A DNA stretch of 39,636 nucleotides from Nitrospinae bacterium RIFCSPLOWO2_12_39_16 (GCA_001805005.1 MHDO01000152.1:1-39636), one strand, 5' to 3'; shown: positions 14,567 through 22,085, numbered from the stretch's first letter. Numbers and translations are program-made. The notes: a model not told the origin generated them from the sequence alone.

Positions 14567-15227
14567 TTTTTATTTCTTTCACCTTATCCTTTTGTAACCG
14601 CTCCATATGACACCTGTAGCATTCCCTTAAAGGAAAGGCTATTTTACCATGACACCTGCCGCAATACTCTCCACTTAAAATTTTCCACATGGTCATCTCA
14701 GGATTACCACCCTTCTTTTGAACAAAAATACCCGGATGACAAATTTTACAACTTAACCAATATGTATGAATACTGTGAGGAAAGATGACATCCGTCATAA
14801 ATTCATTCTTAGCCTTGATTGATATAAGAAGGTCAATGGGATCATCATCTTCTTGCAAACCATCAATTGATGAAAGCGGAGAAATTATACCACTCCTCAC
14901 AGCCCCTGCCCAGTCAATTAAATCGTATTTGTCCCTTGGTAGAAGTGTAAGAGGAATAGCCCTTTGCTGGAGGAGAGATTGTGCTGTCACCTCATTCGCA
15001 GTTTTATACTTATATTCGTAAAACTGCTCTATGTAGCTATTTAAGGAGTTAGAGGAAGGGTTATCCTGATTTTCAACTGCATAAGATGGTGATATTAAAA
15101 AACAGATACTTAATTTACCACAGAGGACACAGAGAAAGAGGAAAGAACAAAGACCCGACCTTAGCCGCGAAGGACACAAAGGTAAAAATAATTTTAGGGT
15201 TTTTAATCTCTGTGCTCTCCGTGCCAT
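14559..15227 (-). CDS. Triheme c7-type cytochrome D (larger form)
   Basis: A 222-residue secreted protein with three CXXCH motifs near the C-terminus (CKICH, CGRCH, CYRCH) in the arrangement DVIFPHSIHTYWLSCKICH...YCGRCHGKIAFPL.ECYRCH. This is the short c7-type triheme module also present in the three proteins at 22086-23586. The N-terminal half (about 60-130) is heme-free and matches the middle of the protein at 22434-23183 (LLPRDKYDLIDWAGAVRSG versus LPLDKYKLINWAQVVRD), so the two are paralogues. The signal peptide (1-50, ending SYA-VE) is long and comes almost wholly from a CACAGAG element. Initiation at an internal TTG is possible. Likely a periplasmic electron shuttle. Confidence 0.85.
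   Translation of the reverse strand: MARRAQRLKTLKLFLPLCPSRLRSGLCSFLFLCVLCGKLSICFLISPSYAVENQDNPSSNSLNSYIEQFYEYKYKTANEVTAQSLLQQRAIPLTLLPRDKYDLIDWAGAVRSGIISPLSSIDGLQEDDDPIDLLISIKAKNEFMTDVIFPHSIHTYWLSCKICHPGIFVQKKGGNPEMTMWKILSGEYCGRCHGKIAFPLRECYRCHMERLQKDKVKEIKNE
15117..15226. repeat. CACAGAG palindromic element inside the signal-peptide region of cytochrome D
   Basis: ACCACAGAGGACACAGAG (from 15118) faces CTCTGTGCTCTCCGTGCC (from about 15207), with GCGAAGGACACAAAGG in between. These are inverted, heptad-spaced copies of a CACAGAG motif. The element is translated on the minus strand as the n-region and core of the triheme protein's signal peptide (LCPSRLRSGLCSFLFLCVLC). Confidence 0.75.
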
Positions 15228-15306
15228 TTGTGTTTAAATTTTCTATACAAGAGCAAAAAATTGATTTTATCGCAGATAACTTTGATTTAAACAGATTTTC
15301 ACCAAT

Positions 15307-16887
15307 CTAAAAATCGCTCTCCCCCCATCCAAATTGTAATTTTTCATTTCTCTTTGCAAACTTTTCCTTTTCTTTCTTTGAGAAAGCAATTGTCTGGTTT
15401 GAGGTTTTAAATATGTTTCCTGCTTTATCCACAGCCTTAAAAGCATACATTATCTTTCCACCACCTGCTGTCACTTCTCTGTTTTCAGATATTAAAGGTA
15501 TAATTAGCTTTTTAGCTACATTCCCTCTTCCGCTTAAATTCTTTATAATTTTTGAGTCCTCGCCCAATATTACAAATTCCCACTTCTCCATCATTTCATT
15601 TTCTTCGTAGTCAAGGTTAAAAATTACCACATCATTATCATCAGTTGCTTCAGCCTCTATTTTTACTGCCGGTGGTGTTGCATCCAGTATTATCTTCTTT
15701 TGAAAAACCCCTGCATTTCCTGCAGTATCCCATACCGTAAGGTTAAGATAATATATTCCATCATCATTTCTACTTCCTGCATTATTCTCACCTCTCCACA
15801 TAAGCTGCATAGGTAATGCACCAAATCCCCTCTCTCCTCTCACAAATTTATTTTCTTTATCCACTATTTCAACTTCCCACTTTTCTATAACCTCATTTGT
15901 TTTAAGGGTAAATATAATTGAATCCTTTTTTACAAGCCCGGCAGTAACATCTTTGTCTGTTGAAACTGTTACTTCTGGCGATACTGTATCAACCTTTACC
16001 TCCCCTACTGAAGGAAAATGAGAAATCTTATCATCAGACAGCACAGCAATAATATCTACAGGATATAAGCCATCTGCATAGGGAACGGTAATCTCGCCAT
16101 CATAATAATCACCATCTCCATCCTTCAAATCAAATTTCATTTCACCTATATAAGCCTGAACCTTCACTATTTTTTCTACAACAGATATAATTTTGACTGA
16201 TACCTTTGCAGACTTCCCCCCTCTGACAATTGCGGGAGAAATCTTTAAGCTCCCTATCTCAAAAAGATTATCATCTCTATTTTTCAAGAGATATTCCCTT
16301 GGTATCCCACCCACAATATTGCTAACAGCTACCGATCCAAGCTGAACAATCAATTTCACTCTACCAATACCAAGCAAGCCGGCAAAATCGCTTCCAGCAT
16401 AGGAAACGGTGTCCATCCATATTATTGAACAATCCCTTGTCCCAACAAGGCGAAGAGTTAATCCTACATATATTTCATTACTAACATTGGAATACTGGTC
16501 AATTGAACCTAAAACCACCGCATCAACTCCAAGCTCACGATTTAACTCAAGCGTTGTTATTCTGTCAATAAAACTCGTATTCCTAATTCTTCTCTTGGTC
16601 AAAAATTTATCCACATCTTCATATGGAACCAATTCAAACCCTCTTTTTTCAAGTTCTTTCTGAAGCAATGAATCTATAATTGCACGAGCATCTAAATTTC
16701 CAGAAATGTTTGCCATAGGAAGGACCACAATCCTATCTATTTTATGAACATCCTTTCCCACTTCTGCCTGAACAGCGGATGCAAAAAACAGTAAGCAGTA
16801 GGCAGTAAGCAGTAGGCAGTAAGCAGTAAACAAGAGATAAGTGGTCTTGCTTCTGGCTTCTGGCTTCTGACTTCTATCTTTTATCAT
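15307..16887 (-). CDS. CsgG-like domain fused to Ig/FlgD-like domains, secreted
   Basis: A 526-residue protein with a signal peptide (1-41, ending VQA-EV). Residues about 50-215 resemble CsgG: DRIVVLPMANISGNLDARAI, LGVDAVVLGSIDQYS and LTLRLVGTRDCSIIWMDTV. Residues about 220-510 hold three Ig-like or FlgD-like beta-sandwich repeats (PAIVRGGKSAKVSVKI; DGLYPVDIIAVLSDD; DGIYYLNLTVWDTAGNAG; FKAVDKAGNIF). No lipobox. It is the third CsgG-like protein of the locus. I recall three channel-like proteins (OscEFG) described in the Geobacter OmcS cluster, and these three are candidates for that role. AGGAGAG precedes the ATG. The export signal is encoded by palindrome D. Confidence 0.78.
   Translation of the reverse strand: MIKDRSQKPEARSKTTYLLFTAYCLLLTAYCLLFFASAVQAEVGKDVHKIDRIVVLPMANISGNLDARAIIDSLLQKELEKRGFELVPYEDVDKFLTKRRIRNTSFIDRITTLELNRELGVDAVVLGSIDQYSNVSNEIYVGLTLRLVGTRDCSIIWMDTVSYAGSDFAGLLGIGRVKLIVQLGSVAVSNIVGGIPREYLLKNRDDNLFEIGSLKISPAIVRGGKSAKVSVKIISVVEKIVKVQAYIGEMKFDLKDGDGDYYDGEITVPYADGLYPVDIIAVLSDDKISHFPSVGEVKVDTVSPEVTVSTDKDVTAGLVKKDSIIFTLKTNEVIEKWEVEIVDKENKFVRGERGFGALPMQLMWRGENNAGSRNDDGIYYLNLTVWDTAGNAGVFQKKIILDATPPAVKIEAEATDDNDVVIFNLDYEENEMMEKWEFVILGEDSKIIKNLSGRGNVAKKLIIPLISENREVTAGGGKIMYAFKAVDKAGNIFKTSNQTIAFSKKEKEKFAKRNEKLQFGWGESDF
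16788..16878. repeat. Palindromic heptanucleotide minisatellite D
   Basis: The plus strand has CAGTAAGCAGTAGGCAGTAA repeated from 16789 to 16828 (unit CAGTARG, 7 bases). After 15 bases comes a pyrimidine arm of another type, CTTCTGGCTTCTGGCTTCTG (16850-16869). On the minus strand these become the n-region DRSQKPEARSK and the core YLLFTAYCLLLTAYCLLF, whose TAYCLLL heptad directly shows the 7-base period. Confidence 0.85.
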
Positions 16888-16897
16888 CTCGTCTCTC

Positions 16898-18043
16898 CTA
16901 TTGATTATGACACTGCTGGCATGTATCTCTCATCATTGTGCCAGCCCCCCCTGATGCTGTCGGTGCCCCAAATATTAAATTAGAATGATTTGGAGAACCA
17001 TGCGACCTGTGACAGGTAAGACAAAACGGCTGTTCATCGCCGCCACTGTCAAGCCCATCCGGATTTATAGCACGCACCCGATTAAAACCAGTTATTGATG
17101 CAAAATTTGCCGGGACTGTATGCCCATTTCCAACCCCAACTGAAATCTTACCTACAGGATGACGAACCCATTGAGTATCTGTCCCGCTATCGCCTGTAAC
17201 ACTGCCACCCAACTTCCCACTTCCATAACCAATATCATCACCACCATACCCGTTAGAATTATAAAATTTTACATGACATTTACCACAAAAACCAGCTATT
17301 TGTTTAGTACTACTCCTAAATGTCATGTTAGATGTGGAATATTGGTTGGCAGGGTTACTCCCATCACAATTCCCATCTATAACCGCCTGTGCAATTGAGG
17401 ATATACCATCCCATACTCCATTATTATAGGTTACTATTTTATATGAATCCGCTGGTGTGCTATCTCCCGGTTCTCTGAAAGAGGGGTCTAATGGTTCGGG
17501 CCTAAAATTTCTGTAATTACTATTTCCATGCTGGTCATGGCAGTATATACAGCTGAAAACAGGACCGTATTTTGTCTGTGCTGTAGTCCAGTCACTCCCT
17601 ACATAACCCGGTGGCTTTATCCCTGTCAAATCAACTCCGATACTGTGCCGTTTATCTTCGTCAGGTGTTCCGCCTGTATTAAAATCACCTGCCGAAGCGT
17701 TATAAATAGGACTAAACAGGTCAGGTGCACCGATATTAATAGGATCTCCATCATGACAGTATTTACAAAGATTAACCACTGAATCTGCCCTAAGTAACTT
17801 TTCGTAAGTATTTATTCCTCCACTATAAATCAAAGATACACTACCCTGCGTGCCATGCATAACATGACACTGGGCACATGCAAGCGTAGTTTCAGCAGGA
17901 ATACCTGATTTATGATAATCTCCGGCAAAGGAATCATTAGCAAACAGTAAGCAGTAGGCAGTAAGCAGTAAGCAATATATAGTTTTTTTCTGCCTACTCC
18001 ATACTGCATACTGCCTACTTCTATTTGTTTCTTGTCTTTTCAT
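16898..18043 (-). CDS. OmcS-like hexaheme cytochrome 2
   Basis: A 381-residue secreted c-type cytochrome with six CXXCH motifs (CAQCH, CKYCH, CIYCH, CGKCH, CLTCH, CQQCH) in the order and spacing of OmcS: a start YHKSG...CAQCHVMHGTQGS, a CIYCHDQHGNSNYRNF block, FCGKCH, RHPVGK, LTCHRSHGSPN, and a final motif at the very C-terminus (CQQCHNQ). OmcS subunits stack head to tail into extracellular filaments with a continuous heme chain; polymerisation here is inferred. The signal peptide (1-40, DSFA-GD) has the core IYCLLLTAYCLLF, coded by palindrome E. It starts 1 base after the NHL gene and precedes the CsgG-like/Ig gene by 10 bases. Confidence 0.88.
   Translation of the reverse strand: MKRQETNRSRQYAVWSRQKKTIYCLLLTAYCLLFANDSFAGDYHKSGIPAETTLACAQCHVMHGTQGSVSLIYSGGINTYEKLLRADSVVNLCKYCHDGDPINIGAPDLFSPIYNASAGDFNTGGTPDEDKRHSIGVDLTGIKPPGYVGSDWTTAQTKYGPVFSCIYCHDQHGNSNYRNFRPEPLDPSFREPGDSTPADSYKIVTYNNGVWDGISSIAQAVIDGNCDGSNPANQYSTSNMTFRSSTKQIAGFCGKCHVKFYNSNGYGGDDIGYGSGKLGGSVTGDSGTDTQWVRHPVGKISVGVGNGHTVPANFASITGFNRVRAINPDGLDSGGDEQPFCLTCHRSHGSPNHSNLIFGAPTASGGAGTMMRDTCQQCHNQ
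17944..18030. repeat. Palindromic heptanucleotide minisatellite E
   Basis: ACAGTAAGCAGTAGGCAGTA (from 17944) with the 7-base unit CAGTAAG faces TGCCTACTCCATACTGCATA and CTGCCTACTTC (17990-18021) across an AT-rich loop. It is translated as the whole n- and h-region of OmcS-like cytochrome 2. Confidence 0.85.
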
Positions 18044-18044
18044 C

Positions 18045-18923
18045 TTATTCCACCTTCTTAAACATACTAACCCTTCCCCTGCCTTTTTCTACTACATAAA
18101 AGTTCTCTCCCTTAAAATCAATGCCAAGGGGGTAATAGAGGTTTTCCCTGGAATTTCCATAAATACCAAATCCACTCAGTCTTTTTCCTTCATCATTAAA
18201 ACCTGTCACCCGATGCTTAAAGGCATCAACTACCCATATCATACCGTCATCATCGACTTTTATTCCAGAAGGCATAGAAAAATTCTGTTCCCCTTCCCCA
18301 ATATGCCCAAAACCTGCAAGGTATTCGCCTTTTGTATCAAATATCCTTACGACAGGGTCAGCACTCATTACCGACACATAAATCTTTCCACTCTTTGCTG
18401 CAATACCGCCAATTGATTTAAACAGATTTCTGCCGCCAAAGTTAAATTGATATTTCCCATCTTTATCAAATACACAAATCTTTAAAGAATTTCTATCAAC
18501 AACAAGAAAACCTACCCCATCCATAACCGCCATCTTACCTGGTGTAAATCCCTCATAAGGAGGCTCAATGCTTCCAACCTTTTCTCCCCTGATATTAAAA
18601 ATCTCTATATAATTTTTACCTTCTCCACTCATATAGATATAATTATTTGAAACAAAAATATCAATGGGGGATGATACCCCCTTTTCTTTTCCAAACCGAA
18701 AAACAGGCGTCCCATCAAGTTCAAAAATATAGATATTGTTCCCTCCATTATCAACAACATATAGTTCATCATCTTCTATAAAAATTGAGGATAATCCCTC
18801 AAATCTATATTCATCTGAAAATCTGTCAATAGCGCTGATAAAATAGAAACTCGAAGGTGCGGATTCTACCTTAGCTATAAGAATAATCAGAATTCCACAT
18901 GTTAAAAAGAATCTTTTCATCAT
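18045..18923 (-). CDS. Secreted NHL-repeat beta-propeller
   Basis: A 292-residue protein with a conventional signal peptide (about 1-22) and six NHL-type blades, for example SSIFIEDDELYVVDNGGNNI, MPSGIKVDDDGMIWVVDAFK and YPLGIDFKGENFYVVEKGRG. NHL propellers are protein- or ligand-binding scaffolds. Its position directly before OmcS-like cytochrome 2, and after a sigma-54 element, suggests a role in assembly or surface display of the filament. The stop is 1 base from the cytochrome's ATG, so the two are translationally coupled. Confidence 0.88.
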   Translation of the reverse strand: MMKRFFLTCGILIILIAKVESAPSSFYFISAIDRFSDEYRFEGLSSIFIEDDELYVVDNGGNNIYIFELDGTPVFRFGKEKGVSSPIDIFVSNNYIYMSGEGKNYIEIFNIRGEKVGSIEPPYEGFTPGKMAVMDGVGFLVVDRNSLKICVFDKDGKYQFNFGGRNLFKSIGGIAAKSGKIYVSVMSADPVVRIFDTKGEYLAGFGHIGEGEQNFSMPSGIKVDDDGMIWVVDAFKHRVTGFNDEGKRLSGFGIYGNSRENLYYPLGIDFKGENFYVVEKGRGRVSMFKKVE

Positions 18924-18929
18924 AAGTAA

Positions 18930-19025
18930 TTAAGAACAAAAACCCGAACAAAAAATAAAATCATTAGACAGAATAAACAGGATTTTTTTATTTTTCTTTT
19001 CTTTAGTTATCTTGTAAATCTTGAC
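18930..19025. other. AT-rich leader between sigma-54 element and the NHL gene
   Basis: This leader contains AACAGGATTTTTTT and, further on, CTTGTAAATCTTG. These look like eroded halves of a dispersed ACAGGATT/AATCTTGT palindrome, on the transcribed 5' UTR of the NHL gene. No frame is supported. Confidence 0.35.
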
Positions 19026-19035
19026 TATATATTAA

Positions 19036-19051
19036 AGCAAAGAATATGCCA
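19036..19051 (-). promoter_or_regulatory. Sigma-54 promoter element (-24/-12) for the NHL/cytochrome 2 block
   Basis: On the minus strand this reads TGGCATATTCTTTGCT, with GG and GC separated by exactly 10 bases as in the consensus TGGCAC-N5-TTGCW. It lies between the stop of the NHL/OmpA gene and the NHL gene. The expected transcript starts about 100 bases before the ATG at 18923. Confidence 0.75.
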
Positions 19052-19057
19052 AAACAA

Positions 19058-20521
19058 TTACTTTCCAATCAAAAACTCCACTCTTCTATTAATCTTTCTC
19101 CCCTCTTCAGTGTCATTATCGGCAATTGGTCTTGATTCTCCAAAGCTTATAGTGATAATTCTTGAGGGGGCAATACCCTTATTAGTGAGGTATGCCTTTA
19201 CCGCATCTGTTCTCGCCTGTCCAAGTTGCAGATTATTAACTTCTGCCCCCATATTATCAGTATGCCCGGTGATATGCAATTTATATGTCGGTTTCTTTAT
19301 CAGCAACTCGTATAATTTATCTAAAAATTCAAAGGAAGATTTTTTTATAATAACCTCCCCACTTTCAAATTCCAGATTTTTGAATACATCTGCCAATATA
19401 TCTTCCTCCTGCTTTTCAATTTTTATCGGCTCAATTTCTTTCTCAACAGACTGTGGCTCAACTACTTTCTCAATAACAGGCTCAACCTTTATTGGTTCGG
19501 TTGCCTTACCCCCCTCGCTCAATCCCTCTCCACTTGTGGAAGAAGGGAGGGGTGAGGGGATAGATTCAACAGTTTCTGGCAGTTTACCCTTACTAATTTG
19601 CTGAACAACCTTTTCTTCTGGCATAACAAGCTCATATACCTGAACCCTTGCATTACCCGTATCACAAACATATATCTTGCCATTTTCACCTATTTTAACA
19701 TCCGAGGGCCATGAAAGGTTTTCAGGGTTTCTGCCGGCCCCTCCAAACTCTGCTATTGGTTTACCATTCCTATCAAAGATTATTACAACAAACCTGTTTG
19801 TATCTACAACAAATAATCTCTCTCCATCTGTATCAATATTTGACGGCATACTAAAACCGCCGAACAAGCTTGATATAATGCCAAACATGAAAAGAAATTT
19901 ACCATCTTCCTTATTATAAACTGATACACGAAATAGTGCCGGGTCAAGAAGATAAAACCTCTCTGAATCTGTAGTAATTGCCTTTGCGTTCAAAAACTCC
20001 CCTTCATTACTACCCTTTTTCCCAAACTGAAATAAAAATTTACCTGCACTATCAAAGACAATAATCCTGCTTAATCTTCCATCACCTATATAAATATAGC
20101 CATTTTCATCTATGTGCAGCGACTGGATAGATAAAAGTGTGAAATCTGGCACAGAAGAAAGGTCGAACTTCCTCAGATATTCTCCCCTATAGTTAAGGAT
20201 ATTTATCTCACCTGCATCAGATAAATAAATATTCCCATCCTTTGTTACAGAGAAAATCTGTATAGAATTTGCAAGTGGGATTTTAAAGACTGCTATACCA
20301 TCTTCATTGATAATTATGATTTCTTTGCTCTTGCTGGCAACATAAAGCTCGCCCTGCTGATGGTCAATATGAAGTTTTGAAGGAGCTCCCCCTCCCATTG
20401 ATTTTGCTGTGTAAGAGGTAATATGTCTTACATCAATCTTTGAGGCGGCTTCTATATCAACTGATGCAAATATCAATATAGCTATGACAAAAAATATTGA
20501 ACGGGTTATATATATATACAT
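19058..20521 (-). CDS. NHL beta-propeller fused to a C-terminal OmpA peptidoglycan-binding domain
   Basis: A 487-residue secreted protein: signal peptide (about 1-25), six-bladed NHL propeller (about 30-297; blades LYVASKSKEIIIINEDGIAV, IYIGDGRLSRIIVFDSAGKF, IYVCDTGNARVQVYEL), low-complexity linker (about 300-380) and OmpA domain (about 385-487; HITGHTDNMGAEVNNLQLGQ, GESRPIADNDTEEGRKINRR). OmpA domains bind peptidoglycan, so it should tether a propeller platform to the cell wall. The linker residues SPLPSSTSGEGLSEGG are coded by a GAGGG/CCCTC dispersed palindrome. The gene starts only a few bases beyond the T-tract of the cytochrome 1 terminator, so it is probably expressed by read-through. 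Confidence 0.88.
   Translation of the reverse strand: MYIYITRSIFFVIAILIFASVDIEAASKIDVRHITSYTAKSMGGGAPSKLHIDHQQGELYVASKSKEIIIINEDGIAVFKIPLANSIQIFSVTKDGNIYLSDAGEINILNYRGEYLRKFDLSSVPDFTLLSIQSLHIDENGYIYIGDGRLSRIIVFDSAGKFLFQFGKKGSNEGEFLNAKAITTDSERFYLLDPALFRVSVYNKEDGKFLFMFGIISSLFGGFSMPSNIDTDGERLFVVDTNRFVVIIFDRNGKPIAEFGGAGRNPENLSWPSDVKIGENGKIYVCDTGNARVQVYELVMPEEKVVQQISKGKLPETVESIPSPLPSSTSGEGLSEGGKATEPIKVEPVIEKVVEPQSVEKEIEPIKIEKQEEDILADVFKNLEFESGEVIIKKSSFEFLDKLYELLIKKPTYKLHITGHTDNMGAEVNNLQLGQARTDAVKAYLTNKGIAPSRIITISFGESRPIADNDTEEGRKINRRVEFLIGK
19510..19560. repeat. CCCTC/GAGGG palindromic element within the NHL/OmpA linker
   Basis: CCCCTCGCTCAATCCCTCTC (19511-19530) and AGAAGGGAGGGGTGAGGGG (19541-19559) are near-complementary arms around CACTTGTG. 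The element is in frame and supplies about 16 residues of the linker. No stop is introduced in this orientation and phase. Confidence 0.7.
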
Positions 20522-20528
20522 TTAGAGC

Positions 20529-20566
20529 AAAAAAAAAGGGAAGCGTCCCCGCCTCCCCTTTTTGAA
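20529..20566 (-). terminator. Strong intrinsic terminator after OmcS-like cytochrome 1
   Basis: On the minus strand AAAGGGGAGGCG pairs with CGCTTCCCTTT across a GGGA loop and is followed by an unbroken T-tract of nine or more. It begins about 17 bases after the cytochrome stop at 20583 and ends a few bases before the ATG of the NHL/OmpA gene. It should give an abundant monocistronic cytochrome message and weaker read-through into the accessory genes. Confidence 0.85.
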
Positions 20567-20582
20567 ATTAAACCAAACTTCA

Positions 20583-21800
20583 TTATCTGTTATGACACAA
20601 CTGACATCCTTTTGTTGATGAAACAGCATTACCTGTCTGACTACCTGTCCCAACAGCGGATGTATAATCCCATCTTAGATTATCATTATAAGGACCGCCA
20701 TGTGCAAAATGACAGGATAGACACATAACCCTATCGGTTGAATTATTTGTTTTGTAAAATACCCTATTAGACGATGAAGCACTTGCAACAGGAAGGTAGT
20801 AACCTGCTGTTGTAACATCATAATTAGTAGTATCTATGATAGTTACACCTGCCCCAGAAGTTGTTGAACCATCGCCAGCCAATGTGTTATTAACAGGATG
20901 CCTTTTCCAATCATCACCTGAGGCATTGGTCGTTACTATAGCCTCATGCCAGTTATCATGACACTGGGCACACCATCTTGAAATGCCATTTGACCCTCCA
21001 CCATAGGAATTGCTATTTGCAGTATCATCAGCAGCTGATCCTGTAGTAGACGCAGTTTTGATTACCGGCCATATATTATTCTTATTTGATGCCCCGCCTA
21101 TTGCAAGTATAGTATCCTGAAAGTTTGTCCCATTAATACCTCCAACCCAACTCGTATGGTCTGCATCAGTAAGTTCAACACCTGCATTACTTCCTGCATT
21201 TGTTGCACTCATCCTCAGATTTCTGAACTTATTTATAGCAGTATCGGCTGCATTGGCAGTTCCATGAGGGTCATGGCAAGATGTGCATGAGAAACCTGCT
21301 ATTTGCGTACTATCTGCACTACCCGGCGGTATGACATTTGCGAGACCAATGGAATGCCCTCTTCCAAGCGCAGTACTGCCTCCATCTGTACTCAATGTAA
21401 AATCTGCATTAACCTCTGGAAAGAAGTTACCACCAGCACCTATACCAGTCAGGTGATCCGTCTGTGTCCATAGTGTGCCAGTTGCAAGGTGCACCTTTGG
21501 TGGTTTTACATTCTTTGGCGCAAATTGAACATCTCCATTAGGGCCTTGATCAGAATGACACTGCAGACAAAGCCTGTGAATATTTTCTCTGCTGGATACA
21601 TCCGCCCTAAGCAAAACGAGTGAGCCGCCGGATGCACCACCAAGCGTATTAGTACCACCTCCCTGGCTGTTATGCATTGTATGACAGTTACCGCATGTCA
21701 AATCACCTGCACCTTTATGAACTGCAAAAACCGATGTATTTATTAATAAGAAACCAGTAATCAAAACAACAACTCCTAACCATTTTTTCATGTCTTTCAT
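20583..21800 (-). CDS. OmcS-like hexaheme cytochrome 1
   Basis: A 405-residue secreted c-type cytochrome close to OmcS in length and motif layout. Six hemes: CGNCH (C36-H40), CLQCH, CTSCH, CAQCH, CLSCH, CQLCH. The mature N-terminus VHKGAGDLTCGNCHTMHNSQ parallels the OmcS start as I remember it (FHSGG..., CEGCHTMHNS). Later blocks GRGHSIG, SCTSCHDPHG, RWCAQCHDNWHEA, KRHPVNNT and MCLSCHFAHGG follow the same order, with the last heme at the C-terminus. The signal peptide (1-26, SVFA-V) is conventional, unlike that of cytochrome 2. AAAGGAGG precedes the ATG; a sigma-54 element lies upstream and a strong terminator downstream. The best candidate for the main nanowire subunit. Confidence 0.9.
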   Translation of the reverse strand: MKDMKKWLGVVVLITGFLLINTSVFAVHKGAGDLTCGNCHTMHNSQGGGTNTLGGASGGSLVLLRADVSSRENIHRLCLQCHSDQGPNGDVQFAPKNVKPPKVHLATGTLWTQTDHLTGIGAGGNFFPEVNADFTLSTDGGSTALGRGHSIGLANVIPPGSADSTQIAGFSCTSCHDPHGTANAADTAINKFRNLRMSATNAGSNAGVELTDADHTSWVGGINGTNFQDTILAIGGASNKNNIWPVIKTASTTGSAADDTANSNSYGGGSNGISRWCAQCHDNWHEAIVTTNASGDDWKRHPVNNTLAGDGSTTSGAGVTIIDTTNYDVTTAGYYLPVASASSSNRVFYKTNNSTDRVMCLSCHFAHGGPYNDNLRWDYTSAVGTGSQTGNAVSSTKGCQLCHNR

Positions 21801-21875
21801 AATATTTTCCTCCTTTCTTTTCTTTATGTTTATTTTGTAATTTTATATTGCCTGTAACCCTTGCCTTGAATAATA

Positions 21876-21891
21876 AGCATATATCATGCCA
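21876..21891 (-). promoter_or_regulatory. Sigma-54 promoter element (-24/-12) for OmcS-like cytochrome 1
   Basis: On the minus strand this reads TGGCATGATATATGCT, with GG-N10-GC spacing. The transcript would begin near 21865, about 65 bases before the ATG at 21800. It shares TGGCAT and TGCT with the elements at 19036 and 23763. Confidence 0.75.
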
Positions 21892-22016
21892 TTCCAAAAA
21901 ATATTAATTTTCAAAATGAACAAAACCTAATTTAACCACAAAGACAGGAAAATCAAAGGCTTCAAGTTTATAAAGTAAAAATTTCATAAAAATAACTTTA
22001 GTGAAGCTGTAGATTT

Positions 22017-22032
22017 TGTGTAAAACTACACA
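22017..22032. promoter_or_regulatory. Palindrome upstream of cytochrome 1, possible enhancer-binding site
   Basis: TGTGTA-AAAC-TACACA is a perfect 6-base inverted repeat about 125-140 bases upstream of the -24 element. That is the usual distance for an NtrC-type activator site. No second copy was found upstream of the other two sigma-54 elements, so this stays tentative. Confidence 0.35.
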
Positions 22033-22056
22033 TTGTTTAGTTAAATTTCACACATT

Positions 22057-22082
22057 ACCCCCCTTTTGTTAAGAGGGATTTA
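22057..22082. other. Hairpin just downstream of triheme gene C
   Basis: CCCCCCTTTTGTTAAGAGGG forms a short stem a few bases after the stop at 22086 (minus strand). It lacks a T-tract, so it may be a processing or stability hairpin, or part of a dispersed repeat, rather than a terminator. Confidence 0.35.
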
Positions 22083-22085
22083 GAG

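Noticed and set aside
7617..18030. Heptamer arrays as CRISPR arrays
   Set aside because: Units are 7 bases, contiguous and palindromic overall, without unique spacers.
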